Below are positions 62,003 through 64,000 of a stretch of 64,000 bases of DNA, piece after piece (the first letter of the stretch is position 1; every line of letters begins with the position of its first letter). The notes below the pieces were generated by a model that searched no databases, was not told the origin of the DNA, and saw only the letters and a list, made by a program, of their open reading frames with translations. Origin of the DNA: Alphaproteobacteria bacterium. Its GTDB lineage: Bacteria > Pseudomonadota > Alphaproteobacteria > Sphingomonadales > Kordiimonadaceae. The stretch is from NCBI GenBank assembly GCA_006226495.1, contig SBGU01000038.1:53493-117492 (forward strand), given 5' to 3'. Made by a program: the position numbers and the translations under genes.

Positions 62003-62100
62003 CTCGTCACCCGCCGACTTGATCGGCGGGCCCAGGCACACCGCTCTTGGCGGACAGGCCTGCGCTCCTGGGTTCGCCGGTCAAGCCGGCGAAAGACGAG
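62003..62100. repeat. Nested palindromic repeat element
   Basis: CTCGTC at 62003 pairs with GACGAG at the right end. Inside are CCGCCGA/TCGGCGG with a CTTGA loop, CCCAGG/CCTGGG, and CGCCGG/CCGGCG around TCAAG. The whole folds as a multi-branched structure, like dispersed REP/BIME-type units. Confidence 0.75.
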
Positions 62101-62101
62101 G

Positions 62102-63622
62102 TTAGGAGGGCAGCCGACCCTGCGCCAGGTTGGCGAACTCACAAAGCAGCGGTCTGGTCTCGCGGGGATCGATGATGTCTTCGACCATGAAAGCTTCTGC
62201 CGTGCGGAACGGGCTTCTGACCTTGTCGAGGCGGGCGCGGATTTGGGCGAGCAGCGCTGCCGGGTCCTCGGCTTTTTCAAGCTCGGCCTTATAGGCCACC
62301 TCGATGCCGCCATCCAAAGGCAGGCTGCCCCAGTCGCCCGAGGGCCAGGCGAAACGGTACTGGAACCTTGTATGGTCGCTCATCGCCGCGCCAGCGACAC
62401 CATAGGCCTTGCGCACGATCACGGTCGCCCAGGGCACGGTGGAGCGGTAAACGCCATTGAGCGCATCGACACCATAGCGGATGGTGGCGGCTTTCTCCGC
62501 CTCCAGCCCGATCATGAAACCCGGGTTGTCGACAAAATGCACCACCGGCAGGCGGAACAGGTTGGCGGTTTTGATGAAGCGCTCGACCTTGCGCGCCGCG
62601 TCTGCGGTCCAGGAACCACCCAGGAACGACGGATCGGACGCCAGCACCGCCACCGGCCAGCCGTCAAGCCGCGCAAAGGCCGTGATGGCCGACTGGCCCC
62701 AGCGTTTGCCCATTTCGAACAGGCTGCCCTTGTCCACCACGCTTGTGAGGATTTTCCGCATGGAATAAGCGGCACGCCGGTCTTCGGGCACGGCATCCAG
62801 CAGGCTTTGGTCCCGCCGTTCGACACCGTCCGCACGGCCGCCGCGCGGCAATGGCCCACCGGCGCAGCTTGGCAGGTAGGACAGGAACTTGCGCGCGGCG
62901 GCGAAGGCTTCGTCTTCGCTGTTCACCAGATCATCCACCGCACCGTTGCGGGCATGGATATCGGCGCCACCCAGTTCTTCCTTGTCGAGGTTTTCACCCA
63001 GCGCCGCCACCACGGCGGGCCCTGCGGTGAACATATGGCTGAGGCCCTTGACCATGACACTATAATGGCTCGCAACCACCCGCGCGGCCCCAAGGCCGGC
63101 GACCGATCCCAGCGCCAGCGCCACCACCGGCACGGTATCGAGGTTCCTGACCACATGTTCCCAGCCCGGCAGCCAGGGCACGTAAGTGAGGCCCATGTCT
63201 TCCAGCGTTTTCACCGAACCGCCGCCGCCGGTGCCATCGATCAGGCGGATAAGCGGCAGGCCATATTCATGGGCCATCTGTTCGGCGAGCACGGTTTTCC
63301 GGTAGATGGCGGCATCGGCAGCACCGCCACGCACGGTGAAATCGTCACCCGCCAGCACCACAGGCCGGCGTTCGACCGTGGCCTTGCCGAACAGGAAATT
63401 GGCCGAGGAAAAGCCGGTCAGTTCGCCGTTATCGTCATAGCTGCCCTTGCCGGCCAGCTTGCCGATTTCGCGGAAGGAGCCGGGGTCGGCCATCCTGGCG
63501 AGGCGCTGGCGCACATCCAGCTTGCCACGCGCATGCTGGCGCGCCACCTTCTCAGGCCCACCCATTTCATGGGCGAAGGACTCGCGTTTTTTCTTTTCTT
63601 CCAGTTCCTTGTCCCACGCCAT
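62102..63622 (-). CDS. Acyl-CoA carboxylase carboxyltransferase (beta) subunit
   Basis: A 506-residue biotin-dependent carboxyltransferase of the propionyl/methylcrotonyl-CoA type. The N-terminal half carries the acyl-CoA-binding half (GKLDVRQRLARMADPGSF; LIDGTGGGGSVKTLEDMG; VASHYSVMVKGLSHMFTAGP), the C-terminal half the carboxybiotin half (VLASDPSFLGGSWTADAARKVERFIKTANLFRLPVVHFVDNPGFMIG). Substrate cannot be fixed by eye; the biotin carboxylase partner is not in view. It lies 14 bases downstream of recG. Confidence 0.93.
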   Translation of the reverse strand: MAWDKELEEKKKRESFAHEMGGPEKVARQHARGKLDVRQRLARMADPGSFREIGKLAGKGSYDDNGELTGFSSANFLFGKATVERRPVVLAGDDFTVRGGAADAAIYRKTVLAEQMAHEYGLPLIRLIDGTGGGGSVKTLEDMGLTYVPWLPGWEHVVRNLDTVPVVALALGSVAGLGAARVVASHYSVMVKGLSHMFTAGPAVVAALGENLDKEELGGADIHARNGAVDDLVNSEDEAFAAARKFLSYLPSCAGGPLPRGGRADGVERRDQSLLDAVPEDRRAAYSMRKILTSVVDKGSLFEMGKRWGQSAITAFARLDGWPVAVLASDPSFLGGSWTADAARKVERFIKTANLFRLPVVHFVDNPGFMIGLEAEKAATIRYGVDALNGVYRSTVPWATVIVRKAYGVAGAAMSDHTRFQYRFAWPSGDWGSLPLDGGIEVAYKAELEKAEDPAALLAQIRARLDKVRSPFRTAEAFMVEDIIDPRETRPLLCEFANLAQGRLPS

Positions 63623-63636
63623 AGGTGCCTCTTTTT

Positions 63637-64000
63637 TTATCCGGACTGCATCAACCTGACCCCGTCATCGCGCCCGAACAGATAGAGAAGGTGCCTGAGC
63701 GCCTGCCCCCGGTCGGATTTCAGTTCAGGGTCCCGTGTGATGATAAGGCGGGCGTCGTCGCGGGCAAGTTCGATGAGGTCGGCATGCGCCGCAAAATCGA
63801 CCATGCGGAATTCCGGCAAGCCGCTTTGTCTGGTGCCCAGGATTTCGCCGCCGCCCCTGAGTTTCAGGTCCTGTTCGGCGATTTCGAAGCCGTCTTCGGT
63901 GTCGCGCATGGTGGCAAGGCGCGCGCGGGCCACTTCGCCCACCTCGTTCGCGCGTACCAGGATACAGCTTGATTTGTCGGACCCGCGCCCGACCCGGCCA
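63637..64000 (-). CDS. recG: ATP-dependent DNA helicase RecG, C-terminal part
   Basis: The last 120 residues of RecG, open to the right window edge (5' end outside). Motif VI region GRVGRGSDKSSCILV is followed by the RecG wedge-tail sequence TEDGFEIAEQDLKLRGGGEILGTRQSGLPEFRMVDF and DPELKSDRGQALRHLLYLFGRDD. RecG unwinds stalled forks and Holliday junctions. Confidence 0.93.
   Translation of the reverse strand, partial: GRVGRGSDKSSCILVRANEVGEVARARLATMRDTEDGFEIAEQDLKLRGGGEILGTRQSGLPEFRMVDFAAHADLIELARDDARLIITRDPELKSDRGQALRHLLYLFGRDDGVRLMQSG

Overview
This is a GC-rich chromosomal window from an alphaproteobacterium. The evidence is the cell-pole organiser gene popZ beside valS and tolC, an NDUFS4-like complex I accessory subunit, a tandem cold-shock-domain gene followed by a DUF192 gene, and a full Caulobacter-type sphingolipid locus. 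Family-level taxonomy cannot be settled by eye. No rRNA, CRISPR array, prophage or complete insertion sequence was seen. Four tRNA genes (Cys, Asn, Arg, Pro) and two kinds of REP-like palindromic element are present.

Left third (1-27.6 kb). The minus strand carries PIMT-like methyltransferase, tolC, popZ and the body of valS, interrupted by a plus-strand gene for a two-lobed secreted aspartic protease. Next come tRNA-Cys, a sulfotransferase, a PhnD-like binding protein, tRNA-Asn, an Lrp regulator and an OmpA-family protein. A secreted S10 peptidase follows, flanked by two paralogous small exported proteins, then an SDF symporter. The queuosine genes queC, queE and queF are split by a REP pair and an ATP-grasp gene. 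After these lie hspQ, an RTX calcium-binding protein, a sulfur and molybdate block (sseA, metC, modB, modC without modA), a PAS_5 protein and pfkB.

Middle (27.6-47.6 kb). A compact minus-strand operon encodes a predicted type I copper protein, a membrane c-di-GMP phosphodiesterase with a degenerate GGDEF domain, and an outer-membrane barrel protein. It is followed by an exported oligoendopeptidase F, a DUF599 protein, and two divergent flavin amine oxidases separated by tRNA-Arg, the NDUFS4-like gene and tRNA-Pro. Then come thioesterase, DUF192 and double cold-shock genes, nhaB, an xdhC gene coupled to a fused molybdopterin-binding/MobA-like gene, recX and a class V aminotransferase.

Right third (47.6-64 kb). 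The main system is a sphingolipid locus. It holds acyl-ACP ligase, reductase, acyl carrier protein and serine palmitoyltransferase in one operon. Opposite to it run the probable ceramide phosphoglycerate genes cpgC, cpgB and cpgA. A second forward operon encodes LptF-like and LptG-like permeases, a Wzx/MATE-type flippase, a CsaA-like protein and a GNAT-fold ceramide synthase. Together they plausibly make, phosphorylate and export an anionic sphingolipid. The locus is preceded by a strongly structured leader with an intrinsic terminator. An AT-rich PD-(D/E)XK-like orphan gene and a palindromic repeat follow, then an acyl-CoA carboxylase beta subunit and the 3' part of recG at the right edge.
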